Below, in pieces: positions 9,797 to 19,794 of a stretch of DNA of 64,000 nucleotides. Below the pieces are notes generated by a model that was given only the letters and a program-made list of their open reading frames with translations, searched no databases and was not told the origin of the DNA. Origin of the DNA: Ischnura elegans (lineage: Eukaryota > Arthropoda > Insecta > Odonata > Coenagrionidae); assembly GCF_921293095.1 (NCBI RefSeq), contig NC_060258.1, positions 3,968,001 to 4,032,000 of the forward strand. Direction: 5' to 3'. Made by a program: the position numbers and the translations under genes. Positions within the stretch are counted from its first letter, which is position 1. Every line of letters begins with the position of its first letter.

Positions 9797-10036
9797 CTTA
9801 CCCCTGAAAGAAACAAAGAAAAAAGACATTGTTAACTTATGTTTGTTCAAATGAAAAATGAAGAAGTTCAATAAAATCCAAGCACTTGTTCACAGCTCTC
9901 CTCTTCTCTTTCTGCTGTACATTAACTCACCCGAGGCAATGGCGATGGCGAATGGCAATATCCCGGCGAAAATTAGCTAAAATTAGCACTTTAACTTTCA
10001 ATGTCACAATTTGAAACAGTTCTTCCTTTACCTACC

Positions 10037-10107
10037 CCGCGGCGTCTGAGGTAGTTGAGACTCCAATCCCTGGTCGTAAGTAAGAGGATTATGTCATCCA
10101 TGTTTCC
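10037..10107 (-). CDS. Predicted exon with a possible start codon (MDDIILL)
   Basis: A TCTGTTAG-type acceptor precedes GGAAACATGG, a strong start context. From that ATG the frame reads MDDIILLLTTRDWSLNYLRR up to a GTAGGT donor. A diverged paralogue with the same flanking intron sequence lies at 17839-17965 (MDDMILLNTGG). This could be the first coding exon of the gene whose small exons lie at lower coordinates. No known domain. Confidence 0.4.
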
Positions 10108-10251
10108 CTAACAGAGTATAAAGAAACCCAAAGTCAGATATTTGCTTATATTGATTCGGGAAAGTTATAGGTTGATTTCGGATGATTTCCATGGCGTGCA
10201 ATAGGTACTTTTCAAGTCTAAGTATCAAATATAAATATAGCATTAACTCAC

Positions 10252-10296
10252 AGATTCTCCGACATCTGCCTCCTGCTGGTGAACCTCGACTCTGTC
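10252..10296 (-). CDS. Predicted 45-bp exon, unknown gene
   Basis: Acceptor CCTTAG and donor GTGAGTTAATG bound 15 open codons, DRVEVHQQEADVGES. Phase 0 and acidic, like its neighbours. On its own the evidence is weak; it gains weight from the run of similar exons. Confidence 0.33.
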
Positions 10297-10580
10297 CTAA
10301 GGTATGAATGAAGAATGAAGTAAGACGTTTGCAACGGCTGTTTGTATTATTTGAAAATGGTGGAGTGCAAACTGGGCGATATTCAAATACCCTCTCATCT
10401 ATATCTATTTTTTATCGAAGTTCTATTATCAATACATGCCGCGCCAACTTCTTTGTACTGGCACCTTCAGAGCTCTGAAAAGGAAAACGGAAAATTACAG
10501 GGCGTAAAGTAAAAAAACTTAATGGGATATGAGAACTGTCCTATTTACAAATAAAAAGTGTAAATAATTCATTGACTCAC

Positions 10581-10688
10581 ATGCGGGAGATTTTCAGTCT
10601 CCACCTCGAGGAGAGCTGAGGTGGTACATGATGGATGCCGAGGAAGCGATCCATACGACTCTCCTACCTCTTCCGATGTCTCAGCGTT
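10581..10688 (-). CDS. Predicted 108-bp exon, unknown gene
   Basis: Acceptor CCTTTTTAG and donor GTGAGTCAATG enclose 36 open codons beginning NAETSEEVGESYGSLPRHPS and ending EVETENLPH. The start resembles DAETSAL of the exon at 9151-9201. A possible further exon starts at the AG near 10478 (SSEGASTKKLARH). Short stretches with GTAAGTGAC donors at about 10820-10890 may mark two more, but I could not fix their limits. Confidence 0.4.
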
Positions 10689-11093
10689 CTAAAAAGGAAG
10701 AAATAAGTGTCAACGGGGATAGCGTAAACAATTTTCCACTACCAAAAACGACGAAGTATATTTATGAGAACATGAAAAATAATATGTCTCGACGGAGGAC
10801 GACCCGTCACTTACCCCGACATCATCTCTCTCCCCATCCACCCGTAAATCCATCCACCTAGTAAATAACCCGTAGACTCGTCACTTACCTCTTAATTTCT
10901 GTCGTCATCCACCCCGCATGCCTCCTCGAGGGATAACCCAGAAGGGATTACCTCTAACCCGAGGCATGCAAGGCTCTCTTGTATTTCTTCAGGGGAGTTC
11001 CTACACTGTGCCCCGAAAAGGTTTAATATGAAGTGCTCCAGGTATCGGAATAAACCATTCGCAACCAGCTAAGTTATTGCCCGGGAGCACTTC

Positions 11094-11253
11094 TCAATGG
11101 TTTTTCAAACACGAAAGGGTGAACATGTTGGATGTGGCGGACCATCTGTGTTTGGTACATTTTCCACAAATAGGGCAGAGCTTCGGTGAGCCTCTGCCCT
11201 TGGTGGTCTTAGATACCATCCTTCTTTTACGATCGATATTCATGTCCGCATCT
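11094..11253 (-). pseudogene. C2H2 zinc-finger exon with a frameshift
   Basis: An acceptor (CTTCCATTTGTAG) opens a frame DADMNIDRKRRMVSKTTKG, then LCPICGK, the start of a C2H2 finger, and stops at 11094. One base later in frame the sequence reads KMYQTQMVRHIQHVHPFVF, which supplies the expected histidines. A one-base deletion in the A run after TGTGG would explain this. It is either a broken terminal exon of a zinc-finger gene or a base-call error. Its link to the small exons at lower coordinates is unproven. Confidence 0.45.
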
Positions 11254-12628
11254 CTACAAATGGAAGAATATTTATTTAAACAGGCACGAACGTTTGCAAA
11301 GGAGAAGCAAAAAACTACACATGCCTCCCCGAAAATTACAATTCATAATTAATTAAGCTTACTGGAAAGGAAAGGTATGTTCGTACAAATTGAAGTTAAA
11401 CACAGGAAATATCCAAATGTGAACTTTTCAAAATTTACTTTAAACTCATGGGAGGAAAGAAAAGGTGTCACAGTGATACTCATGGACTAGGTTAATGCCT
11501 AAAAAGTTTAAAGTCCCTTCCTTCTTATGAGAATATAGAAACAAATGCAATGCTGAACAAGCCCTGTCGGCGGCTACATATAGTCCATAAAGTATGCCAA
11601 TAAATAAGTTTTAGCCATGAGGGAGAGTGATAAAAATAAATGGATACAAGAGACTGGACTAACACGGCCAATATTTCTTACAAGTCTAACATTTTGGACT
11701 CAAAAAATCGACCAGCAGATTCCGATTCTCAAATTTGAACACAAATAGAAATACCGTACGAGTAACAATATTTTCATAAGGAAACATGACTTGATTGATC
11801 AAAACAATAATGTTCATAATAAGGCATAAAATCTTGAAAACGGATTGTTTACGTTCGGAAAGGAAATATTTATAGTGTTACCATCCATAGCATTTGTAAT
11901 ACGCTGGCATCAATTTCATACTTTGAATTGCTAGTAGAAAAATATTACATTATAGTAATGTCTATATGAAGTTATTATTCCTCATTACACATTATTGCTT
12001 CACCTAACTTGCACCACCAAGCTTTAAATCTGCAGTTACTAAAACCGTACCAGAGGTTTGACCAACTCAGCCAATATTTGTTACGAGTTATACGTTTTGG
12101 ACGGACAATTTCATTTCTTCTCTAATGCACAAGTAGTTGATTCATAATTATTATAATATTTAATTCTAAGCAGACATCACTAGCCTGTTTAAAACACTAA
12201 TCTTTCTCCTTCAGTCAACACTATCCCTCTTGATGACACTTTGTATACAATCAAAGGAAAACATTCATACAGCTACCAACCATTGTACATGTAATACATT
12301 TGAATTCGTTCATTTAAAGTTTATTATAAGAGAGGGCTTTTATAGTCCTAAATTTGCTTGTTATAACAAAGACGACATTATTATCATTATTATTTAGGTA
12401 CCTGGCCACCCAGAAAAAAATTGGGGCTGGGGGATGTTGGTGATGCTGGTCCCCGTTTGTTTAGATTTTGTGATCTTCAAGCGTGGTATCTGGAGGGGTC
12501 CTGGCCCCTCCAAAGGTTTCGTAGTACCTCTAGAATATCTTGGGGCGGGAAAAACATACAGTCTCCTCGGATTTTGATGCGGGCATGGTACACAGAGACC
12601 CAGTAGCCACTCTGATGTAGCAGACATA
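11254..12628. other. No gene; weak direct repeat
   Basis: AT-rich and without convincing coding. A diverged ~70-bp direct repeat containing GGCCAATATTTCTTAC occurs near 11,660-11,700 and 12,065-12,105. The ORFs at 12,394-12,651 show no known motif. Confidence 0.35.
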
Positions 12629-12632
12629 AATA

Positions 12633-13292
12633 GGGTAGTTTCCTTCATCAAAGAAAACAGAAGGCATTGATTGCAATCCGTTACCCACCACTAGTGTATT
12701 CATAATACACTAATTATTTGGTTTTTGAAATACCGGTTTAGACGAATGGCAAGGGTCAAATTTTATCCTCATTTGAAATAGGCCAGATTGGCTCCCATGC
12801 GATTCCACTCCACGTGACGTCACAGGGACCTAGTTTCTACAGGAGAGGATAGGAGTTATACATCGCCCGAGGTTACTAATGCATGCATGAGGCACAGAGC
12901 TCAGGGAAACATGTCTTAATAATCACCCATTAAAACTGGCTAAGGTCGGAAAGTTTTCTTCGTTTGATAAGGTATTAATAAACCTTTTTTAAGCCAAGCG
13001 CTACCAGCCAGCAAGGTACTCAGCTACCCGCTAGCATCCTGCGTCCTATCAGTGCTGAGAGCCTTGACCAAGGTCACCTCACAAGGCGGGAGGGGGAACC
13101 AGAAATGCGTCATACGAACTTTTCCCATCATTCCTACTTACGCCTCGCGTTTTCGCGTGATTAAAATTTTTCACTTTTCATGTAATCGCAAAAAATAGAT
13201 ATCGCCATTTAAAAATCTAAAAGCATGAAATACGTACTCCAGGAGTAATAAGCTTTCGATTTAGGCAATAAAAAAATAATAGGAAACCACCC
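12633..13292 (+). mobile_element. MITE with TA target duplication (copy 1, uninterrupted)
   Basis: The ends GGGTAGTTTCC and GGAAACCACCC are inverted and flanked by TA on both sides (12631-12632, 13293-13294). TA duplication points to the Tc1/mariner superfamily. The same ~660-bp sequence recurs at 37626-44455, where a 6.2-kb insertion splits it. There is no ORF of note, so it is non-autonomous. It contains a CACGTGACGTCAC motif near 12,811, also kept in the second copy. Confidence 0.7.
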
Positions 13293-13344
13293 TATTGAAG
13301 GAACTTCATCAGAGCTAAGGGGGCTCCCCCCCAGATTTTCTAGT

Positions 13345-13408
13345 GGGACTACAGTGCTCCAGTGCTACAGTGCTACAGTGCTCCAGTGGGACTACAGTGC
13401 TCCAGTGC
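13345..13408 (+). repeat. Short minisatellite
   Basis: Units such as ACAGTGCTCC and AGTGCTACAGTGCT repeat imperfectly in tandem over about 60 bp. The flanks (GGCTCCCCCCCAG on one side, AATTTAATATTGATA on the other) resemble 29,060-29,180, hinting at a dispersed repeat. Confidence 0.6.
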
Positions 13409-13559
13409 ACTATGCCCGAACTATGAATATATTTATTAATCCAAGTTTCAATTTAATATTGATATAAAAAAAGGAATTGCTTTTCTCTTCAAATGAAAAA
13501 AATGATTGGATGCAGATGTACATTAATGTAGTAATATTATTTACTCAAAGAAATCAATA

Positions 13560-13895
13560 AAAATAAAAAATAAAACATTTTAAAGCCCGACTCATCCGTG
13601 AGGCCATAGAAATAAAGAAAAACAAGAACAACTACAATAGGGACTGATACGGGATTAAGAATCAGCAATACTTGGAACCCAGTCATCCGCAACATTTCGT
13701 TATCTTCCCCCTCCAGTCCTAACTCCCCACACCCTCCGCCCACCCCTCCCACCTGAAATATAAAAAGGCAGCAAAAACCCAATCCTAACATTATTCCCTT
13801 GAAAAAGTGACCAGCAGTTGGTCGCGAAACGTCGGGGCTATCTCCATTACGACACGCGGCATACACCCGTATGTGACTTATTTTAATCATCATGA
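13560..13895 (+). mobile_element. PLE 3' fragment with a degraded hammerhead end
   Basis: The plus strand reads EIKKNKNNYNRD then ILGTQSSATF-like sequence in a shifted frame, i.e. the N.....G...S..W.P.I endonuclease tail of PLEs, followed by SPSSPNSPHPPPTPPT, a proline-rich tail like that at 7140-7200. A hammerhead-like end follows at 13797-13840: stem II GACCAGCAGTTGGTC, then GCGAAACGTC. The CTGATGA box is no longer recognisable. It is a different PLE lineage from the one at 1.7-7.4 kb. Confidence 0.6.
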
Positions 13896-14342
13896 GCCGC
13901 GAAAGCTTCAATCAAGAAACTTGCCTAGCAGTTTCAAAAATAAATACAGTGCTGTGTGTAATTAATACAGAAATAGATAGTAAATACAGAAATCACCAGG
14001 GTCAAATAATTTTTCATGCAAAAAATGCATATTTAGCAAATAGGATTGCAGTTAGAGTACCTAACATTTCTAAGCTGCCATATATACATAAGTATAAGTT
14101 CTACAATACTGATTATGAAAAACATTTAAATATTTAACATAAAAAATGTGTTCGGTAAATAAAAAACATAATATTCATTAAAAGCTTTGAAAAAAATATA
14201 TCATATAGGTCAACCTTGAAACATTGAATAGAACCTAAGTATCACAGTAAAAAATTATTAACGTACAAATTGATACAAATGCATTATACACTTACAAGCA
14301 ATGGCATCTGATGGGAATAAGTCAACTTTTGGGCATCTGATA

Positions 14343-15625
14343 TTACATATCCCAAAAATCATCATCATCTATGGACCCCAGAAAAATTATCCGATTTAGG
14401 TGATCAGGTGGGCTTCTGTGGTCACTACTTAAAAAGTTCAGGAGAGAAACCACCCTCTCAGACGCAACTGAATCACCTACTATAGCCAAGTACTTCATTG
14501 GGACCTCATAAATTCCAGGGAAGGCATTTCTCATATCCTTCCAGAATTGTATTGGATTCGATGATCTACTCAGTAAGGGTGTTTCAGGTATAATTTAAAT
14601 TCTGTGGGTAAACTCCCATCTTGGGGACCAGGAATCGCATGTAAACTTTCTGCTGCCATGGTATCATGTACTGACCATAGGTTACCTGTAATTTGCTGGT
14701 TGGTAACTATGGGGGGACTAAGGGACCACTGACTCCTCAGTGCGGCCTTAATATCCTTGAATTATTCACTGCTTTTACAGCATTAATTGGTGATTTGGAA
14801 TGTATTTTTTTTAATGGGGGTGTAGGATTGTGGCTGCAGCTAAAAGAGAGTTTTCCTCAAGGGGGTCCAATCTCAACCTAACTCCTTCCCTCAATTTCTG
14901 ATGGAGCTCACCTACCACAGAATCATTTACATTAATTTTTGAGAGTGCAATGCATATAGAATTCCACATCAGAATCACCAAGGTACCACTGATATACTTA
15001 TATCCTGATATGTGTTAAGTGGAGGCCTAAAAAGGTGCTAAAATCTTTACAACATCTCCCATAATCTCCAACTCTTCTGCCGTTGGCATAGGAGCATCCC
15101 CGTGGGATGAGGAGAGGAGTATTTTACGCACCATTGGTAACAGCAATGTGAATCTTTCGATACAGTAAAATGTATGGTTCCATTTGGTGGGAACCTCCTG
15201 CTTTAAATTTAAGTAAACGCTCCTTCCCACCTTCTTCTGCTCCTCTCTTAAGTAGTCTTGGGCCACATTACTCTGATTAAAGTAAGCCACAATTCTTTTA
15301 ATTTTCTCAATCACTTCCACCGCTTCTTCCTTAGCTCCCAAAGCTTTAGTCACGACCAGGTTTATGTTGTGTGCCATGCAGGACACGTACCTCCCGATAG
15401 GGAATTAGTAGCCTTGTAGCCACAACAAAATTATAAGCAGTGTCAGTGGTTAAACTAACAATTCTTTCTTTCGTCAATGCTCCATCCGCACATCATATCC
15501 TTCAGATCACAGCACATATTGAATGCGGTGTGGTGTGGAGTAAATTGCTTTATCCCGAAAATCATAGATACAATAGTGAAGCTCTGTTCATCTGTGATGA
15601 AAAGGAAATTGTGCCACAGTTTCAA
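14343..15625 (-). pseudogene. hAT-superfamily transposase relic
   Basis: Read right to left the pieces come in hAT order: ERIVSLTTDTAYNFVVATRL near 15,470; MSCMAHNINLVVTKALGAK (15386 downwards) with YFNQSNVAQ and KQEVPTKWNHTFYCIERF; then ENSLLAAATILHPH near 14,840; then PMKYLAIVGDSVASERVVS near 14,480, the hAT dimerisation block, ending FLGSIDDDDFWDM. Several frame changes and stops separate them, so it is dead. No terminal repeats could be assigned. The family is ZBED-like, common in animals. Confidence 0.75.
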
Positions 15626-16052
15626 TAGAAATGTATAATTTCATAGTACAGACATTTTTATTAGAAGAGTAAGAGATGATTACATCTTGTTAATATGGAT
15701 CCAATGACTAAAGTTCTAGTTACTATTATAATAGCCTCAATTTGTAAAAATTCATCTCAACGACTCAACATTTATTTATCACAACAATTCACCGCAAAAT
15801 TGTTGGTAGATTATGGCTTACCAATGCTAAGTCCAGTCAATACGATGAAGTTCATAACAGTTGCTGCATCCATAGTGAAAGAAACCCTCTTTACATATTG
15901 TACTGCCTGGCGAACAATGCTGTGGACAGCTTCATATTTTTGTGACAGCACCCTCTTAATCTATAATATGAAAAAATAAGAGTGTATTAGTGCGGCATAT
16001 ATACTACTGCACAAAATGGTGACAAAGAAGACCCTAAAGTTTTTCTAAAATA

Positions 16053-17180
16053 GTGCTAAACAGATTGGAAGTGTGTACAAGTGAGACTGGAAGAACACCA
16101 AACAGGATTCATGAAAGGCTACTAATGATCAGATACTTATTGCTGCTTCAAAATACTGGGATTTTAATAAACACTTCCTTGGAAAACTTTCGAATTCCTA
16201 GAAAATTAATTGAGTTCGCAAAGCTCCGTTTAAAAATTCCAAATGAAAGGTGAAAGTTGACAATGAACACTCCATGAACTTTGAGGTAAAGACTGGCATG
16301 GTACAAGGAGATGGCCTTTCGGCTATACTTTTTAATTTGGCATTGGGAAAGGCACTGAAAGAAATCAGGAAAACAGACTTGAGAATAAGAATGAGGAAAA
16401 ACATATTGGCGCTTGCCTTTGCAGGTGACTTAATTTTGCTAGTGGAAAATAAGGAAGACTTGAGAAGAATGACAGAAATTCTGATAAAAAAAAACAAAGA
16501 AGTTGGACTGAAAATCAATGATGATAAGACCGAGTTTATGTCCTTGGGTCAAAACCCTGATAACTTCAGGAAAGTTACAATTGAGGATCACAATTTTGAA
16601 AGAATAAATGAATTTAAATACCATGGTGCCATAATCAGCTCAAACAATCATAAATCATATGAGACTCAAAAGAGAATGAATTCAGCAAATAAAATGCCCA
16701 GTATGAATGCCTAGAACAAACTGCTAACATCAAAAATTTTATCCATCAGAACCAAACTTTGAACTTATTGAACTAGAAATAAAACCAATCCTTCTATATG
16801 GGACTGAATCATGGGTTATCGACAACAGAAGAGAAAAGGAAGTAATTTCCTATGAGAATAAAGATTTTGGACCAACAAGAGAGACTTGAACCAGGAGAAA
16901 AAACACAACAGGAAAAACAGGGACCTTTTCGACTCGCCAGACATAGTAGCTGAAGCTAAGAGCCGCAGATTGCAATGGGCAGAGTACATAATATGAAGAG
17001 AGCAAGAGGCAATATTGAAACAAGTCTGGGCAGAAAACCCTGATGGAAGACGACCCACAGGAAGACTGAGAAAAAGATGGAAGGACACTTGCTGATTGAT
17101 ATGGGGAGAATGTGAGTCAGTGGGGCGGATACAGAAGTTAGAAAGAGTTGGAGGCAGACAGTTGGCAAGGCTAAACACTA
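16053..17180 (+). pseudogene. LINE reverse transcriptase relic
   Basis: The sequence carries FRIPRKLIEFAKLRLK, then FEVKTGMVQGDGLSAILFNL (the RT QGD.LS.LLFN block), then LALAFAGDLILLVE where the catalytic YADD is AFAGD, so one catalytic aspartate is replaced by glycine. It continues with KINDDKTEFM and FKYHGAIIS. After 16714 the frame breaks but RRLQWAEYI and PDGRRPTGRLRKRWKD, the usual end of this LINE type, are readable to about 17,175. It is 5'-truncated and inactive. I cannot separate an RTE-type from a related clade by eye. Confidence 0.72.
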
Positions 17181-17838
17181 TCTAGGGTAAAATGGCCATG
17201 GGTCACATTCGAAAATTAACTTAACCACTTGAAACACAGTGATCACTTACGTAAGTACGGGTTAACGGAAGTCGATACGTACGTAACTCGGGGGATGCCT
17301 GTATTTGAAAATAGCCTTCCTTTGTATAATATAGAGAGCCAAAATCTAAGACATAACAAAAAAATCAGAAAATTATTTTCACACATTTCTTAATTTTTAT
17401 GCAACTCATAACTCATCTTTATCAACCAAATAGGCCTCTGTAATCTACTTTGGGATGTATCCGATTTTTTGGTCTACCAGGGCAGGGGTTACCAAACAGG
17501 CGCCTCCCAGTTTGGGAACCCCTGACCTGGGGTCAGAGTTGAAATTTTGAAAACGCAGTTGCCAATTGAATGAATTTAATAGTCTGATTTTGTATGAAAA
17601 AATTTATACCATACAAATATTTAAATAATATGTAGAATAAATTCAATAAATATTTTTAAAAATACTTTGATACATTTAAAATTAAATACAGCATTTACTT
17701 AAATAATTTTTATGAGGAAATATTATGAACTCCCTATGATCTATCCCTCCCTGAAATTACGAAAAATCGATGTAAGAAACTTACATCAGCACTTGAACAT
17801 TTAATGTCCCAATTTGAAACAGTTATTCCTTTACTTAC
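17181..17838. other. No gene; short hAT-like inverted motif
   Basis: Mostly AT-rich filler. At 17484-17515 CAGGGGTTACCAAAC faces GTTTGGGAACCCCTGA across about a dozen bases. This resembles hAT terminal repeats (CAGGGGTTC.CAAAC) and may be a junction of two ends or an almost fully deleted copy. Confidence 0.35.
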
Positions 17839-17965
17839 TACTTTTCAACATGCTTCATGGCTTGGGAGGCCATTGATAAATATCCGTAATCTCGAGGAGA
17901 CTCAATGTCCAATCCTCCGATGTGGTTCCACCTGTGTTTAACAAGATCATATCATCCATTTTTCC
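17839..17965 (-). pseudogene. Diverged paralogue of the MDDIILL exon
   Basis: The acceptor (CTGTTAG), GGAAAAATGG start context and downstream intron (GTAAGTAAAGGAATAACTG) match 10037-10107. The frame reads MDDMILLNTGGTTSEDWTLS and reaches a stop before the donor. The duplicated block covers roughly 17,790-18,075 against 9,990-10,190. It is therefore a second, probably broken, copy of part of the gene at 9-10.7 kb. Confidence 0.5.
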
Positions 17966-18076
17966 CTAACAGAGGATAAAGAGACCCAAGGTCACATATT
18001 TGTTAATATTGGTTCGGGAAAGTCAAAGGTTGAATTCGGATGACTTCCATGATAAGCAATAGGCATTTTTCTAGTC

Positions 18077-18469
18077 TAACAAGGGGAGACCACGAAAGTT
18101 GCTCCGCCTTTTTCAATGCCGTATTTTTTATGGCCTTCGGAATGGTGAACACATCCCTGAACTAGTAGTGGTTCCGTTGAATGGGCCTTAGTTTGGCTGT
18201 AATTAATTAATTTTCATGCGGTACTTTTCACAAGCCGCTTATACTTTCATGATATCGCACCCTTCGCCAGGTGGGGTAGTGGTTAGCATTCACGGCTACC
18301 ACCCGGGGAACTAGGGTTCAAGGCTCCGTGATAGCTTTTTATTTTCTTGTCTCCATTGTGATCAAACGGCGTCAACTTTTTCATTAATTTTAATTGCGAC
18401 AAGCATAGACATGAGACTACTTTTTTATCACCATAATGACGTTTAGGTATTTAAGCAGTGTCATTTCAA
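18077..18469 (+). repeat. SINE-like repeat with tRNA-derived promoter (copy 1)
   Basis: Inside the repeat, GGGGTAGTGGTTAGC (A-box-like, 18272-18286) and GGTTCAAGGCTCC (B-box-like, about 18,318-18,330) are spaced as in a tRNA-derived Pol III promoter. The same ~400-bp sequence lies inverted at 19389-19794 and as a third copy at 63104-63371. The family name is unknown to me. Confidence 0.6.
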
Positions 18470-18793
18470 ACACAGAGATACGACGACTACACTAGCAAGG
18501 GTTGGTGTGCGCCAAATTGTTAATTTCTTCATTGCTTATACTGATAAACTTCCACATTAAAAATGGAAACCACTCTTGCAAGAGCACATGGCATTATAGG
18601 CTCGCGGCGACCAACAACATGCGTACAGACATAATTAATAAGAACACAAAACGAATATAAAATGCCACATTTCTCGAACACTATTAATTCGCTTTACTCC
18701 AAAGGGAGTTTACTTACACAGTACCTATGTGCTAAAAGAACCATTCCGAAATATAATTTCCATTAATAAATAGGATGAAATAAAAGTTTATGA

Positions 18794-19197
18794 CCCTGGA
18801 CCGGACGTGGTGGCGTATAAAATACGTCAATCTTCGAAAGCCAAGGATTTCAACATCGTACGTACATTCTGGGTTAGAATGGTCTCGTGTATTCCTACAA
18901 TGTACTTTGACTGTCGATATTGCGAGTTTTCAAAGTTCGAGGTATTGTAGCTAAATTTTTTTAGATCAGCAAGAGGAACCCGTCACACGTGGCGTATAAA
19001 TTACGCCGGGCGACCGGCCGTATACCACCTCTGTACCTATATATCTGTATCACCTATAAATGTACAAGATTATACTAATTTCTACAAATAAAGATTAATT
19101 TTAACAAAAATCGAGTATTATCATATATGCACATAACATGGGAAAAGTACGCCATTCGCCCGGTTGTGAAGAAATAACAGTCGCGCCCGCTAGAGGG
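18794..19197. repeat. ~400-bp MITE-like repeat (copy 1), possibly piggyBac-derived
   Basis: The left end CCCTGGACCGG and the right end, read in reverse, CCCTCTAGCGG are similar, and TTAA follows the right end (19198-19201). A diverged copy lies at about 30905-31308, again followed by TTAA. It carries GGCGTATAAATTACGCC-type palindromes and no ORF. It sits between the two inverted SINE-like copies. Confidence 0.5.
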
Positions 19198-19388
19198 TTA
19201 AAAGCAACAATTACACCAAATGTGTCTTGTGCTCGCCGCTTCTCAAAATCTTCCGTAGCCCTTCCAATATAATAACAAGGTATGCACCAACAAATGTCAT
19301 TTCTTCCAAAAAAAGCCACTGCTTTAGCCCCCCGTTAATCTTTCGTTATGTTTTTAGGTAGAAAGTGGAGCCATCACTTCTCCGCGTT

Positions 19389-19794
19389 GAAAATGACACT
19401 GCTTAAATACCTAAACGTCATAATGGTGATAAAAAAATAGTCTTATGTCTATGCTTGTCGCAATTAAAATTAATGAAAAAGTTGACGCCGTGTGATCACA
19501 ATGAAGACAAGAAAATATAAAGCCATCACGGAGACTTGAACCCTGGCCCCCCGGGTGGTATCCATAAACGCTAACCACTACCCCACCTGACCCTTCTGAG
19601 GACGGGAGCGATATCGTGAAACTATATGCGGGTTGTGAAAAGTACCGCATGAAAATTAATTAATTACAGCCAAACTAAGGCCCATTCAACGGAACCACTA
19701 CTAGTTCAGGGATGTGTTCACCATTCCGAAGGCCATAAAAAATACGGCATTGAAAAAGGCGGAGCAAGGTACGTGGTCTCCCCTTGTTAGTGGC
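19389..19794 (-). repeat. SINE-like repeat with tRNA-derived promoter (copy 2, inverted)
   Basis: Reverse complement of 18077-18469 with scattered differences and a short extra stretch near 19,597. The A- and B-box-like motifs are kept (GTGGGGTAGTGGTTAGCG; GGGTTCAAGTCTCC). A transcript across both copies could fold into a ~390-bp hairpin. Confidence 0.6.

Larger units (their letters stand above)
9118..9815. repeat. Tandem duplication of a ~0.39-kb exon-intron-exon unit
   Basis: The block 9118-9446 recurs at 9504-9815. Both copies keep the same order: a 51-bp exon, a shared intron and a second small exon, and both keep matching splice sites. Divergence is moderate and exon reading frames have largely survived, which suggests the duplication acted on coding material. 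Confidence 0.65.

Noticed and set aside
13537-13911. 124-codon minus-strand ORF, hydrophobic, looks membrane-like
   Set aside because: Antisense of the PLE tail at 13560-13895; the hydrophobic look comes from the proline- and serine-rich tail read backwards.
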